DNA from: Bacillota bacterium
GTDB taxonomy: Bacteria > Bacillota > Bacilli > Bacillales_B > DSM-18226
NCBI GenBank assembly: GCA_030705665.1
Contig: JAUZQA010000042.1
Location: 1-13,275 of the forward strand
DNA: 13,275 nt
Direction of reading: 5' to 3'
How positions within the stretch are numbered: position 1 is the stretch's first letter; each line of letters opens with the position of its first letter. Position numbers and translations under genes: made by a program. Shown here one piece after another: positions 6,268 to 13,275 of this stretch. Below the pieces are notes generated by a model that saw only the letters and a program-made list of their open reading frames with translations, was not told the origin of the DNA and did no database searches.

Positions 6268-7473
6268 TTAATCCTCAATATTTTCAATGATGGCAGCAAT
6301 CCCTTGACCGACACCTATACACATTGTTGCAAGACCATATTGTACATTTCTCTTTTTCATTTCATGGACAAGCGTTGTTAAAATCCTTGCTCCGCTAGCA
6401 CCCAGTGGGTGTCCGAATGCGATCGCTCCACCATTTACGTTAACCCTTTCTGGGTCAAGCTTTAACCTGCGCATACATTCTATGGACTGAGAAGCAAAGG
6501 CTTCGTTCAGTTCTACGAGTCCAAGATCTTCTACTGTTAAATTTGCTCTCTTTAATGCTTTTTGGCTTGCATAGATTGGACCAAGGCCCATGACTGTAGG
6601 TTCCAATCCAGCAACGGCTCCAACAACATATTTAGCTAATGGCTTTAACCCTAGTTCCTTTGCTTTTTGGGCACTCATTAATAGAACGGCAGAGGCTCCA
6701 TCATTCACACCTGATGCATTTCCGGCAGTAACGGTACCGCCTGTAAAAATGGGTCTTAATTTTGCCAGTGTTTCTAATGTTGTTTCCGGACGTGGATGCT
6801 CATCCTGGTTAACAACAATTTCATTTCCTTTACGATCTTTATAGATAACAGGTACAATTTCATTTGCAAAACGTTCATTTTCAATTGCCTTTTTTGCTTT
6901 TTGCTGACTTTGGAGAGCAAATTGATCTTGTTCTTCACGGGAAACGGAACAACGCTGGGCAACATTCTCAGCTGTTTTCGGCATTGTTTCGGCACCGTAC
7001 ATTTCTTCCAGTACTTTGTTCGTAAAGCGCCAGCCAATCGTTGTATCCTGAAGTTCCATTGATCCTCGCGGGAAATCCGTTTCCGGTTTTGCCATAACGA
7101 ACGGAGCTCTTGTCATGCTCTCTGTTCCACCGGCAATATAAATATCACCTTCGCCAACCGCAATCGATCTTGCAGCCATAATAATCGCATCAAGACCTGA
7201 ACCGCATAGACGATTAATCGTTGTTCCGCCGACAGTGATAGGCAGTCCGGCAAGAAGTCCTGACATTCTGGCAACATTTCGATTGTCTTCACCAGCCTGG
7301 TTAGCGTTACCAAAGATTACATCTTCAATTTGATCTGGCGGCAACTTTGGGTTCCTTTCTATAAGTGCTTTAATAACGACCGCACCGAGGTCGTCCGGAC
7401 GAACACTTTTTAACGCACCTTTATATCTTCCTATCGGTGTTCTGACTGCATCAACGATTACGACTTCATTCAT
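6268..7473 (-). CDS. paaJ: PaaJ/PcaF-type 3-oxoadipyl-CoA thiolase
   Basis: A 401-residue type II thiolase of standard length. The acyl-accepting cysteine is C90 in [14 protein letters not shown] (323-326), [10 protein letters not shown] (H355) and CIGVGQG (C385) complete the active site. In the phenylacetate pathway PaaJ acts twice: it cleaves 3-oxo-5,6-dehydrosuberyl-CoA to a dehydroadipyl-CoA plus acetyl-CoA, and 3-oxoadipyl-CoA to succinyl-CoA plus acetyl-CoA. Assignment to this substrate rather than general acetoacetyl-CoA thiolysis rests on the gene neighbourhood. Its ATG overlaps the paaH stop by four bases (ATGA), so translation is probably coupled to paaH, the preceding enzyme. Confidence 0.92.
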   Translation of the reverse strand: MNEVVIVDAVRTPIGRYKGALKSVRPDDLGAVVIKALIERNPKLPPDQIEDVIFGNANQAGEDNRNVARMSGLLAGLPITVGGTTINRLCGSGLDAIIMAARSIAVGEGDIYIAGGTESMTRAPFVMAKPETDFPRGSMELQDTTIGWRFTNKVLEEMYGAETMPKTAENVAQRCSVSREEQDQFALQSQQKAKKAIENERFANEIVPVIYKDRKGNEIVVNQDEHPRPETTLETLAKLRPIFTGGTVTAGNASGVNDGASAVLLMSAQKAKELGLKPLAKYVVGAVAGLEPTVMGLGPIYASQKALKRANLTVEDLGLVELNEAFASQSIECMRRLKLDPERVNVNGGAIAFGHPLGASGARILTTLVHEMKKRNVQYGLATMCIGVGQGIAAIIENIED

Positions 7474-8339
7474 TTTTTCACCAACTCTTCTTTCTTTGTA
7501 TAGTCATATACACCTTTACCTGTTTTGCGGCCCAGCCGCCCTGCAGCAACATACTTTTCAAGCAATGGAGCTGGACGGTATTTTTCTCCTAATTTTTCAT
7601 GCAAATATCTTGTATTATTTAAACGGGCATCCAAGCCGACAAGGTCTGCAAGCTCAAGCGGCCCCATTGGATAGTTCAAGCCCAGTTTGATTGCTTTATC
7701 AATTTCCTCTGGTGTTCCAAGTCCTTCTTGGAGCATATAAAAAGCTTCATTTCCAACTAAAACGCTAATTCTGCTGGTTACAAATCCAGGGAACTCATTG
7801 ATCACCACAGTTTCTTTACCCATTTGCTCTGCTGCTTTTCTAACTGCAGCAGCTGTTTCATCGCTTGTTTCAAGGCCGCGCACAATTTCAACCAGCGGCA
7901 TTTTATGTACCGGATTAAAGAAGTGCATCGCAATTGTTTTTTCAGGACGCTTTCCATAGGAAGCAATTTCTGTAGGACTCATCGTGGATGTGTTTGTTGC
8001 AAATAGGCAGTCTGCAGGGGCAAACTCTTCAATTGTTTCAAATACCTGCTTCTTAATTTCAGCTTTTTCAGGAACTGCTTCGATAATTAAGTCTGCGGTG
8101 GAAGCAGCCTGGGGTAAATTGCTTGAGTAGTTAAGATTTGCTTTTGCCTGTTGTTCCTGCTGGACTGTGATTTTTCCTCTTTCAAGCCCTTTTGTAAAAA
8201 TAGCATTCAATTCGGCTTCAGCACTTTTTAGTGCGTTTTCATTTACATCAACCAATGTAACGGAAAATCCGCCAAATGCCCCCACATAGGCTATCCCGCG
8301 TCCCATTACACCGGAACCAACTACAACGATATTTTTCAT
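7470..8339 (-). CDS. paaH: PaaH-type 3-hydroxyacyl-CoA dehydrogenase
   Basis: A 289-residue NAD-dependent 3-hydroxyacyl-CoA dehydrogenase of the short, single-function type. The Rossmann motif GSGVMG (8-13) opens the protein, with D31 ending the second strand. Catalytic residues align as S118 (NTST), H139 (HFFNP) and E151 (PLVEIV), with the same spacing as in human HADH. The fourth, usually Asn in PGFIVNR, is S189 in PGFVTSR. The C-terminal domain contains NYPMGPLELADLVGLD and ends with GRLGRKTGKGVYDY. The expected reaction is oxidation of 3-hydroxyadipyl-CoA to 3-oxoadipyl-CoA. The start is ATG 8339, with AAAGGAGAG ten bases upstream; an upstream in-frame GTG/TTG extension has no support. 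A terminator-like hairpin lies just before the gene. Confidence 0.92.
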   Translation of the reverse strand: MKNIVVVGSGVMGRGIAYVGAFGGFSVTLVDVNENALKSAEAELNAIFTKGLERGKITVQQEQQAKANLNYSSNLPQAASTADLIIEAVPEKAEIKKQVFETIEEFAPADCLFATNTSTMSPTEIASYGKRPEKTIAMHFFNPVHKMPLVEIVRGLETSDETAAAVRKAAEQMGKETVVINEFPGFVTSRISVLVGNEAFYMLQEGLGTPEEIDKAIKLGLNYPMGPLELADLVGLDARLNNTRYLHEKLGEKYRPAPLLEKYVAAGRLGRKTGKGVYDYTKKEELVKK

Positions 8340-8361
8340 GTACGATCTCTCCTTTAATTGT

Positions 8362-8399
8362 AAAAAGAGTACGAATGAGGTTTTGAACCCCATTCGTAC
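8362..8399 (-). terminator. Intra-operon terminator or attenuator before paaH
   Basis: A 9-bp perfect stem (8391-8399 with 8369-8377), extended by GG/CC beyond one mismatch, is followed on the minus strand by TCTTTTT (to 8362). It lies wholly in the 70-base gap between the aldehyde dehydrogenase stop and the paaH ribosome site. It has the form of a Rho-independent terminator, yet the pathway genes continue beyond it, so partial termination or 3'-end processing is likely. Confidence 0.75.
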
Positions 8400-8409
8400 A
8401 GGTAGATTA

Positions 8410-9921
8410 TTAGATACCTAGTGGGTTTAGTGGTCGGCTGCCGTAGTAGGAAACGATACTTTTTGTTTCTGTATATAAATCTAGTGTTTCGATACATAAT
8501 TCACGGCCAAAACCTGACTGTTTATAACCACCAAATGGTGTTCCAGGCATAGCAGAGAATGGACAGTTTACCATCACAATTCCTGCTTGAATTTCATTGG
8601 CTACACGAGTGGCACGCGCACCGTCTTTTGTCCAGACTGCTGAACCAAGACCAAACTCTGTATCATTTGCCAGTTTAATCGCTTCTTTTTCATCTTTAAA
8701 TTTCATTACAACCACAACTGGACCAAAAATTTCTTCTTGTACCACTTTCATTTCATGGTTAACGTTTGCAATAATAGTTGGTTCGTACCAGAAGCCACCT
8801 TCAAAGCCTTCAACCACTGCTGGCTTTCCGCCTGCTAAAATATCAGCTCCATCTTCAATAGCTGATTTCACATAGCCATCAATCACATCTACTTGACCTT
8901 GATCGATAATAGCGCCAACATGTGTACCTTTATCAAATGGATTACCAAGGACTAGCTTCTTCGTTTTTTCAACAAATTTTTGGATGAACTCATCATAAAT
9001 ATTTTCATGAACATATAAACGAGAACGTGCTTCACAAGATTGGCCAGAGTTGTAGAAAATGCCATAAAGGGAACCATCAACAGCAGCATCAAGATCGGCA
9101 TCTTCAAATACTAGGTTTGGTGACTTGCCGCCGAGCTCAAGAGTGACACGCTTCAATGTTTCAGATGCTTTGCCCATGATATCTTTTCCGATTGGCGTAG
9201 AACCTGTGAAGGCTACTTTATTTACTTTAGGATGTTGAACAAGATAGTCGCCTACTTCGGCGCCAGATCCTGGAACAATGTTTACTACACCAGCTGGAAC
9301 CCCAGCTTCCAAACAAATTTCACCAAGAATAATAGCTGTAAGCGGTGTAAGGCTTGCTGGTTTCACGACTACAGAACAGCCAACGGCAATCGCCGGAGCA
9401 ATCTTCCAGGCTGCCATCATAATTGGATAGTTCCAAGGAATGATTTGAGCACAAACGCCCACGGGTTCCTTTTCTGTGTAGTTGTGGAACTGGCCGGGCA
9501 TGTTGTTCACTGTACCGCGATGTCCAACAATGGCACCTGCATAAAATTCAAAGTCCTCAATTGCTTGTGAAACTTGTCCTTTAGCCGTATCCAAAGATTT
9601 ACCTGTATCTAAAATTTCCAACTCAACTAGTTCCTTAAAGCGGGAACGCATGATGGAAGCAATATTATTCAATACTTGGGAACGACGGTTAATTGGGTAT
9701 TTACGCCATTTACCATGATCAAATGCCTCACGGGCAGCCAATACGGCTCTTTCGGCATCTTCTTTTGTCGCTTTTGCTACTTCTGCTACTAATTCGCCAG
9801 TGGCAGGATTATATGTTTTAATAGTTGCACCATTGGAGCTTTCGACTTTTTCACCATTGATGATTAAATGATAATAATCTCTTTTAAGGCTTGTTGATTC
9901 TACGATTTGTTGTGTTGACAT
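8410..9921 (-). CDS. NAD(P)-dependent aldehyde dehydrogenase of the paa cluster
   Basis: A 503-residue aldehyde dehydrogenase of the large ALDH superfamily. Visible active-site residues are N164 (PWNYP), E262 (LELGGKSPN), C296 (NSGQSCEAR) and E397 (EEIFGPV), and the GSTPIG cofactor turn is at 240-245. The normal-length protein ends in the usual oligomerisation strand, with no added domain. E. coli PaaZ fuses an ALDH to a MaoC-type hydrolase that opens oxepin-CoA; only the ALDH half exists here. Its likely task is oxidation of the ring-opened semialdehyde to 3-oxo-5,6-dehydrosuberyl-CoA, as proposed for single-domain ALDHs such as Azoarcus PacL. Phenylacetaldehyde dehydrogenase is the main alternative. 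A strong AGGAGG lies seven bases before the ATG, 14 bases after paaG. Confidence 0.88.
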   Translation of the reverse strand: MSTQQIVESTSLKRDYYHLIINGEKVESSNGATIKTYNPATGELVAEVAKATKEDAERAVLAAREAFDHGKWRKYPINRRSQVLNNIASIMRSRFKELVELEILDTGKSLDTAKGQVSQAIEDFEFYAGAIVGHRGTVNNMPGQFHNYTEKEPVGVCAQIIPWNYPIMMAAWKIAPAIAVGCSVVVKPASLTPLTAIILGEICLEAGVPAGVVNIVPGSGAEVGDYLVQHPKVNKVAFTGSTPIGKDIMGKASETLKRVTLELGGKSPNLVFEDADLDAAVDGSLYGIFYNSGQSCEARSRLYVHENIYDEFIQKFVEKTKKLVLGNPFDKGTHVGAIIDQGQVDVIDGYVKSAIEDGADILAGGKPAVVEGFEGGFWYEPTIIANVNHEMKVVQEEIFGPVVVVMKFKDEKEAIKLANDTEFGLGSAVWTKDGARATRVANEIQAGIVMVNCPFSAMPGTPFGGYKQSGFGRELCIETLDLYTETKSIVSYYGSRPLNPLGI

Positions 9922-9935
9922 CTTTTTTCCTCCTA

Positions 9936-10709
9936 TTATTTTCCGATATATATTGGTTTCCTTTTTTCTATAAATGCCTGGACACCTTCTCTGGCATCCT
10001 TTGTTAAACCAGCAATTCGCTGGCCCTGTGCTTCTTGCTCTAAGTAATCTGACAAGGATAATTCTCCAGCAGCACGAATGGTCCGCTTTATTAACCCAAT
10101 TGCTTTTGTCGGCATGAGGGCAATCCGCTCGGCAAATTGCTTCACTTCTGCTTCAAAGTTGTCAGCTGAAAAAACCCTTGTAGCTAATCCAAGTGAAAGT
10201 GCTTGGCCAGCTGGTATTTTTTCACCTAATATAGAAATTTCTAATGCTTTTGCTTCCCCTACTAATCTAGTAAGATAATAACTATTTCCTGAATCAGGAA
10301 TTAAACCTATATTAATAAAAGCATTTAAAAAGCTGGCACGATCTGACAAGAGTCGGAAATCACAAGCGAGTGCGAGACTGAAACCAGCCCCTGCAGCGAT
10401 TCCATTTACAGCTGCAATAATTGGTTTTTCACAAAGATGCATTTGCTTAATCATTGGAGCATAGTTGTCTCGTATGACTTGTCCATGATCCATGTTTTCA
10501 TCCACTTCGGATAGGTCCTGTCCGGAGCAAAAACCGCGGCCGGCACCGGTAATTACGATGCAGCGGACCTCCTCTTTAGAAGATGCAGCTTTTAGTGCTT
10601 GAATAATTTCTCTATTCATTTGTGCCACGAAGGCATTCAAAGTATTAGGGCGATTTAACGTGATCCAAGCCACGCCGTTTCCGGTTGAATATTGAATTGT
10701 TTCGTACAT
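9936..10709 (-). CDS. paaG: PaaG, 1,2-epoxyphenylacetyl-CoA isomerase
   Basis: A 257-residue crotonase-fold isomerase. CSGQDLSE (61-68) carries the GQDL signature of PaaG proteins. The two hydratase glutamates are absent: Ser is at 111 in AGAGFSLAL, and the second position falls in the FLNAFINIG segment. Instead there is D139 in GLIPDSG, which corresponds to the catalytic Asp of characterised PaaG (D136 in E. coli). PaaG converts the 1,2-epoxide made by the PaaABC monooxygenase to oxepin-CoA, and also shifts the double bond of the later cis-dehydroadipyl-CoA. The ATG is preceded by GGGAG inside the end of the upstream crotonase gene, and only five bases separate them. Confidence in the specific function is high because residue pattern and context agree. 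Confidence 0.92.
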   Translation of the reverse strand: MYETIQYSTGNGVAWITLNRPNTLNAFVAQMNREIIQALKAASSKEEVRCIVITGAGRGFCSGQDLSEVDENMDHGQVIRDNYAPMIKQMHLCEKPIIAAVNGIAAGAGFSLALACDFRLLSDRASFLNAFINIGLIPDSGNSYYLTRLVGEAKALEISILGEKIPAGQALSLGLATRVFSADNFEAEVKQFAERIALMPTKAIGLIKRTIRAAGELSLSDYLEQEAQGQRIAGLTKDAREGVQAFIEKRKPIYIGK

Positions 10710-10714
10710 ACCTT

Positions 10715-11491
10715 TTATCTCCCTTTAAATTTCGGCTTCCTTTTTTCGATAAATGCATTCATTCCTTCTTTTTGATCCTCGGAACTAAACAACAAATAGA
10801 AATTTTTTCGTTCGAATTGCATTCCTTCATATAATGAGTAATCTACTGCTTTATTAACTGAGTCTTTTATTAATCGAATGGAAAGTGGTGCCTGCTGAGC
10901 AATTATTCTTGCTGTTTTCATTGTTTCTTCCATTAAAAGTTCCGGCATAACCACTCTATTAATGAGTCCATGCTGGAGTGCATCGGCGGTTGAAATTCTG
11001 CCGCCTGTCCAAAGCCATTCAAGGGCTTTTGTTCTGCCAACAATTTTTGTTAGACGCTGGGTACCGCCAGCTCCTGGCATAACACCCAGGTTTACCTCTG
11101 GAAAAGAAAACTCAGTACCTTCTGCAGCAATTAACAAATCACAGCATAAAGCTAGTTCAAAACCGCCGCCGAAAACAAAACCTTTAACAGCCCCAATTAG
11201 CGGTTTTTTGATAAGGGCCAATTGATCCCAATCAGCGAATTGATTCAAAAGTTCTAATCGAATAGGATTATCTTCAGCCATTTCATCAATGTCTGCACCC
11301 GCAGAGAATGCTCGGCCTTTACCTGTTATGACAATAGCAAGCACTTCTGCATTTTGATCGAAGTCCTGAGCTGCGCAAAAAATTTCTCTAACCATTTTTC
11401 GATTTAGTGCATTATATTGGGATGGTCTGTTTAATTCAATCAGACCAATCCCGTTTTGATTAGAAGCTTCAATATATTCGTACGCTATCAT
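10715..11491 (-). CDS. paaF: PaaF-like enoyl-CoA hydratase
   Basis: A 258-residue crotonase-fold hydratase with both catalytic glutamates, E112 in GGGFELAL and E132 in FPEVNLG, then PGAGGTQRL (139-147). SAGADIDE (63-70) supplies the oxyanion-hole region. The expected reaction is hydration of 2,3-dehydroadipyl-CoA to 3-hydroxyadipyl-CoA for PaaH. It is placed just before paaG, as in E. coli paaFG, which is the main reason for choosing it over the other hydratase at 5435-6211. The start codon overlaps the stop of the EthD-family gene by one base (TAATG), indicating coupled translation. Substrate choice between the two hydratases cannot be settled from sequence. Confidence 0.85.
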   Translation of the reverse strand: MIAYEYIEASNQNGIGLIELNRPSQYNALNRKMVREIFCAAQDFDQNAEVLAIVITGKGRAFSAGADIDEMAEDNPIRLELLNQFADWDQLALIKKPLIGAVKGFVFGGGFELALCCDLLIAAEGTEFSFPEVNLGVMPGAGGTQRLTKIVGRTKALEWLWTGGRISTADALQHGLINRVVMPELLMEETMKTARIIAQQAPLSIRLIKDSVNKAVDYSLYEGMQFERKNFYLLFSSEDQKEGMNAFIEKRKPKFKGR

Positions 11492-11793
11492 TAATCGTCT
11501 TCCCCGATGACCAATGTGACTAATTTCCCGGCAAATTTCATTAAGTCTTTTCCGGATGCTTTTCCTTCTTCAGAACGCAGTCCATTTTGCAAATCTTCAT
11601 GACTGTCATAACGCATTTCACACATTAAATAATATGGAGGTTCTCCACCCATTGGTGAACCAGTGAATTTTGTTACTTTTATTTCACGCAAGCCTGGGAT
11701 TTTCTCAGTAATCGGTACATGAACATTGTAATAATGCTCATCAAATGCGGCTTTGTCTTCAGGTTGTTTATATAGAGCTACTAATTTTGCCAT
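11491..11793 (-). CDS. EthD-family small protein in the paa operon
   Basis: A 100-residue protein of the EthD family, a dimeric alpha-beta barrel fold. The conserved DEHYYNVHVP segment (19-27), with H20, Y21, N23 and H25, is the family signature; a second strand-rich half ends in KFAGKLVTLVIG. EthD was named from the ethyl tert-butyl ether P450 locus, where it is required but its chemistry is unclear; other relatives of the fold are small decarboxylases, isomerases and dehydratases. It occupies the place where E. coli has paaE, between paaD and paaF, and is linked to paaF by a one-base overlap. A role in supporting the epoxidase or handling a reactive intermediate is inference. AAAGGAG lies nine bases before the ATG. 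Confidence 0.85.
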   Translation of the reverse strand: MAKLVALYKQPEDKAAFDEHYYNVHVPITEKIPGLREIKVTKFTGSPMGGEPPYYLMCEMRYDSHEDLQNGLRSEEGKASGKDLMKFAGKLVTLVIGEDD

Positions 11794-11810
11794 GTTTAAA
11801 ACTCCTTTAT

Positions 11811-12317
11811 CTACATTAATGTTGAAATTGGTTTCATAGCTTCAAATGGATTTTTACAAGTTTTGCAGTATAGGATACTTCTACATGCAGTAGGTCCAAA
11901 AATGTTTTCCAGCGTTACATAGGTTGAACCGCAATATGGGCAATCAACCTGCCATGAACCATCACTTTCGAGAAAACGGGGCGGGGGGGCAATGCCAAAT
12001 GCCCGTAAGCCCTCCCTACCCTTTTCTGAGACACGATCAGATGTCCATGGAGGAGTGTAGATAAAATCGACATTCACCTTCTCTACCCCATCAATTTCCA
12101 GCACTGCTTTTTCAATATTGTTTTTTATAATAGTAAGTGCCGGACATCCAATAAAAGTTGGTAATATTTTGATATCAACAACTGCATTTTGTGAAGTGAC
12201 TTTCTCTACCATACCGAGGTCAATAATACTCACTGTATCGATTTCTGGATCTTTCACATTTTCCAACATGTCCAACACTTGGGATTCCAACGATTTTACA
12301 GTTATATTCATTTTCAT
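11811..12317 (-). CDS. paaD: PaaD, MIP18/DUF59-family Fe-S maturation factor
   Basis: A 168-residue protein with two parts. Residues 10-100 form a MIP18 (DUF59) domain with DPEI (23-26) and TFIGCPA (C58), the conserved cysteine of this family. Residues 120-160 form a zinc-ribbon-like tail: CPYCGS (C126, C129), GPTAC (C145) and CKTC (C151, C154). This matches PaaD of phenylacetyl-CoA epoxidase operons, which is needed for activity in vivo, probably by helping insert a metal or Fe-S centre. It follows paaC by 19 bases. Two in-frame ATGs (12317, 12311) are possible: AAGGA suits the first and AGAGG the second, so the N-terminus may be two residues shorter. Confidence 0.93.
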   Translation of the reverse strand: MKMNITVKSLESQVLDMLENVKDPEIDTVSIIDLGMVEKVTSQNAVVDIKILPTFIGCPALTIIKNNIEKAVLEIDGVEKVNVDFIYTPPWTSDRVSEKGREGLRAFGIAPPPRFLESDGSWQVDCPYCGSTYVTLENIFGPTACRSILYCKTCKNPFEAMKPISTLM

Positions 12318-12336
12318 ACCTCTTTTCCTTCAGGCT

Positions 12337-13185
12337 TTACCATGCAACTGCTGTATCTATGCGAAGTACTTCAGATAAGGTATCGATTGCAGTTTGTAAA
12401 TCTTCTGTATGTTCACCATTACGGCCATTTAATGGCTGTGTATTTGGAACTTCAGGCACGGCCAATTGAAGTGATTTGAATACCGGCTCCAATTGTTCCT
12501 GCCAACGGCTGATAAGAACGCGTTCACTTTCAATCAAGCCTAGCTCTGTTAGTTTGTCAGCTTCTTTACCTAGTGAAAACACATCAGCAAAATCAGTTGT
12601 CACTTTTTCAATAGCCTCTTGCATTCTTTGTTTGGCTTCATCCGTAGAGTTTAATAGCTGAACAAACCATGTTTTCCAGTGTAACAAATGATAGTATAGT
12701 TCCGTGTTCACTTTGACTACAGCTTCTGCTAATGGCTGATAGGAACTATTTTTTAAAGAATCGATCTTTACTTTCTTTGCTGATGTATAGAAGTAGTTAC
12801 GAACTACTGTGAAGGCCCAGTCATAATGTGGAACTTCCATATGAGTACCATCGTTATTTTGTTTCACTACATCCATGTAGTAGCCTTCCCCATTTGGTCT
12901 CTCAACTAAAATACTATTCTTTCTTTCTACTGCTGGACGTAAATGAGCTAAATGGTCGGCATTTCCTAATCCAAGTTTTTCTAAAAGCTGATAATACATG
13001 GTTGCATGCCCCATGCTATCCTGGGTGATGGAAGAATAGGCGATATCTTCTTCAATATGCGGTGCAAGTCCTAACCATTCAGATCCCCTGTATGAGAAAA
13101 GAAAGTCATCGTCTGCTAATTGAAATAATAGATTGATTACTGCTTCTTTAAATTCCTTCGTTAATACGATGTTTGTTTCGCTCAT
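12337..13185 (-). CDS. paaC: PaaC, structural subunit of phenylacetyl-CoA epoxidase
   Basis: A 282-residue, mostly helical protein of the ferritin-like PaaA/PaaC family. Segments such as LLFQLADDDFLFSYRGSEW (19-37), the SITQDSMGHA helix (52-61) and the C-terminal GRNGEHTEDLQ are typical of PaaC. In the known complex PaaA holds the di-iron site, and PaaC is its non-catalytic partner that stabilises it and helps form the CoA-substrate pocket. The length is slightly above the E. coli protein. The ATG overlaps the upstream paaB stop by four bases (ATGA), with GGGAGG nine to ten bases upstream. The substrate is phenylacetyl-CoA, which is converted to its ring 1,2-epoxide. Confidence 0.93.
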   Translation of the reverse strand: MSETNIVLTKEFKEAVINLLFQLADDDFLFSYRGSEWLGLAPHIEEDIAYSSITQDSMGHATMYYQLLEKLGLGNADHLAHLRPAVERKNSILVERPNGEGYYMDVVKQNNDGTHMEVPHYDWAFTVVRNYFYTSAKKVKIDSLKNSSYQPLAEAVVKVNTELYYHLLHWKTWFVQLLNSTDEAKQRMQEAIEKVTTDFADVFSLGKEADKLTELGLIESERVLISRWQEQLEPVFKSLQLAVPEVPNTQPLNGRNGEHTEDLQTAIDTLSEVLRIDTAVAW

Positions 13186-13275
13186 TTCTTAACGCCTCCC
13201 GCCCATGATAAGATTTCTTTTTCGTCAAACATGATTTGCTCATAATGACGCCATTTTTTCTTAAGGTAACCATAT
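13182..13275 (-). CDS. paaB: 3' end of probable paaB (partial)
   Basis: An open frame enters from the right edge and ends with TGA at 13184-13182, overlapping the paaC ATG. It encodes 30 residues, beginning YGYLKKKWRHYEQIMFDE and ending AGGVKK. Identity rests mainly on position: paaB directly precedes paaC in most paa operons, and a basic patch followed by RH and an aromatic residue is compatible with the PaaB C-terminus. PaaB is a small bridging subunit of the epoxidase. The C-terminus of paaA cannot be excluded from this fragment alone. Confidence 0.65.
   Translation of the reverse strand, partial: YGYLKKKWRHYEQIMFDEKEILSWAGGVKK

Noticed and set aside
7470..8393. A longer PaaH starting at 8393.
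   Set aside because: The extra 18 residues precede the Rossmann motif without homology, overlap the terminator hairpin, and the ATG at 8339 has a strong ribosome site.
9232..9570. A 112-codon plus-strand open frame opposite the aldehyde dehydrogenase gene.
   Set aside because: It lies wholly antisense to a convincing conserved gene, has no ribosome site and shows no recognisable domain; it is a coding shadow. The same holds for the other plus-strand frames inside the paa genes, such as 5562-5900, 8597-8875 and 3762-4064.

Overview
The window looks like chromosomal DNA from an AT-rich, low-GC Gram-positive bacterium, most likely a Bacillaceae relative. Strong purine-rich ribosome binding sites, occasional GTG/TTG starts, U-tracted hairpin terminators, a BdbC/BdbD thiol-oxidase pair and a PaaX-controlled phenylacetate cluster all fit that placement. 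This is inference from gene content; no marker gene fixes the species.

The left third holds unrelated housekeeping or stress genes. A minus-strand set (about 2083 down to 55) encodes a cation-diffusion-facilitator metal exporter, then the disulfide-forming pair BdbD and BdbC, closed by a strong terminator at 1-46. A 300-bp AT-rich divergent region (2084-2390) separates it from a plus-strand metallo-beta-lactamase-fold hydrolase with its own extended -10 promoter and a palindrome over its -35. A bidirectional terminator (3375-3410) divides that gene from a minus-strand nitronate monooxygenase/FabK-like flavoprotein.

The right two thirds (13275 down to about 4474, all minus strand) is a phenylacetate (paa) degradation operon that enters from the right edge. 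In transcription order it carries: the 3' end of a probable paaB, paaC, paaD, an EthD-family gene, paaF-like enoyl-CoA hydratase, paaG, a stand-alone aldehyde dehydrogenase, paaH, paaJ thiolase, a third crotonase, and the repressor gene paaX. Gaps are short, and start/stop overlaps occur at paaB/paaC, EthD/paaF and paaH/paaJ, so this is probably one polycistronic unit. In the known pathway, PaaABC(E) epoxidises phenylacetyl-CoA, PaaG isomerises the epoxide to oxepin-CoA, a hydrolase plus aldehyde dehydrogenase open and oxidise the ring, and PaaF/PaaH/PaaJ beta-oxidise the product to succinyl-CoA and acetyl-CoA.

The cluster departs from the E. coli layout in several ways. No paaE reductase follows paaD, and an EthD-family gene sits there instead. 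The aldehyde dehydrogenase lacks the MaoC-type ring-hydrolase half of PaaZ. Three crotonases are present with different active-site residues. PaaH has Ser where Asn is usual. A hairpin with a U tract lies inside the operon between the aldehyde dehydrogenase and paaH. paaX is at the distal end with a candidate promoter and operator of its own. I found no wholly new system; the most open questions are how the epoxidase gets electrons without PaaE, what the EthD protein does, and which enzyme hydrolyses the oxepin ring. No tRNA, rRNA, CRISPR, insertion sequence or phage gene was seen.
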